Part shown: piece after piece, positions 6,251-6,536 of the stretch | How positions within the stretch are numbered: position 1 is the first letter of the stretch | Layout of the letters: every line of letters begins with the position of its first letter | NCBI GenBank assembly: GCA_016342385.1 | Contig: JAEINM010000242.1 | Span: 1 to 6,536, forward strand | DNA: 6,536 bases | Origin: Spirochaetaceae bacterium | GTDB taxonomy: Bacteria > Spirochaetota > Spirochaetia > DSM-2461 | Direction of reading: 5' to 3' | Position numbers and translations under genes: made by a program | The notes under the pieces: generated by a model | What the model saw: only the letters and a program-made list of their open reading frames with translations | Database searches by the model: none | Told to the model about the DNA's origin: nothing

Positions 6251-6536
6251 CTATTTGCTCTTTTCTTTTAATCCGCTTAAAGTGTGACTTAACACCCACA
6301 GTTTTTCAGCAGCGTCTTTATCCAAAGCGTGAGGAGCCGGCTCCTCTTCAGTGGTGAGATTAAAAAACTTCCCGGAAATATTATCAAACTGGCTGTCACG
6401 GCCTAAAGAATACAAAGCCTCTGCAGAAATCACTGAAGATTTTGCCGTTTTATCAACCAATAATCTTTTAGAAAGCTTATAGATTTTACCATTGTTTTCA
6501 CCCATTTGAGTTTTTACATTACCTGGATGCATGGCA
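6251..6536 (-). CDS. Short-chain dehydrogenase/reductase, C-terminal part
   Basis: C-terminal third of a classical SDR oxidoreductase (NAD(P)(H)-dependent alcohol/ketone interconversion), cut by the window edge. The N-terminal cofactor-binding glycine motif and the catalytic Tyr-x3-Lys lie outside. The visible part opens with AMHPGNVKTQMG, the conserved HPG-x-V-x-T segment that follows the catalytic strand in retinol-dehydrogenase-like SDRs. It continues with a helix around SSVISAEALYSLG, then the ISGKFFNL turn and strand, and ends with AAEKLWVLSHTLSGL, the typical C-terminal helix. The first in-window Met (6530-6532) is internal and not the true start, because the reading frame stays open to the edge. 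It is the most upstream minus-strand gene seen; 194 bp separate its stop from the next gene. Its substrate is unknown; the neighbouring flavoprotein makes a lipid or isoprenoid alcohol plausible. Confidence 0.85.
   Translation of the reverse strand, partial: AMHPGNVKTQMGENNGKIYKLSKRLLVDKTAKSSVISAEALYSLGRDSQFDNISGKFFNLTTEEEPAPHALDKDAAEKLWVLSHTLSGLKEKSK

Overview
The window is AT-rich (roughly 38-40% GC by eye) and bacterial, with tight gene spacing, GGAG/AAGGA-type ribosome binding sites and a typical Gram-negative lipoprotein. The gene mix (long-form GH130 enzyme, lipoprotein with a relaxed lipobox, RetSat/CrtI-like flavoprotein) would suit a free-living spirochaete or a similar anaerobic Gram-negative. 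That assignment is an inference; no rRNA or other marker gene is present.

Layout. (1) At the left, on the minus strand, is a small nitroreductase-family flavoprotein (36-569). (2) Next is a 375-bp stretch (603-977) without a clear gene. It holds an open minus-strand reading frame with protein-like composition (618-863), probably the tail of a decayed gene. (3) On the plus strand is a 494-residue GH130-family glycoside phosphorylase/hydrolase of the long form (978-2462). It stands alone, with its own ribosome binding site. (4) Convergent with it, only 12 bp away, is the end of a minus-strand cluster that fills the rest of the window. In transcription order it runs: the C-terminal part of a short-chain dehydrogenase (6536-6251, cut by the window edge), a 194-bp gap with another possible gene scrap, an uncharacterised Trp/Tyr/Arg-rich 170-residue protein (6056-5544), a lipoprotein (5460-4606), an NTF2-like/SnoaL-like protein (4547-4098) and a CrtI/RetSat-type FAD oxidoreductase (4067-2475).

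How the genes may work together. The SDR, NTF2-like protein and FAD oxidoreductase resemble, in family and order, a set that I recall from proteobacterial membrane-lipid/oxidative-stress clusters. Here the flavoprotein is instead of the larger retinol-saturase/carotenoid-isomerase type. The simplest reading is an enzyme set that reduces, desaturates or isomerises a hydrophobic (isoprenoid or acyl) substrate, with an envelope lipoprotein and an unknown conserved protein alongside. This is inferred from gene families and co-orientation; nothing in the sequence names the substrate. The GH130 enzyme and the nitroreductase look like separate transcription units.

I found no tRNA, rRNA, CRISPR array, insertion sequence or convincing rho-independent terminator.
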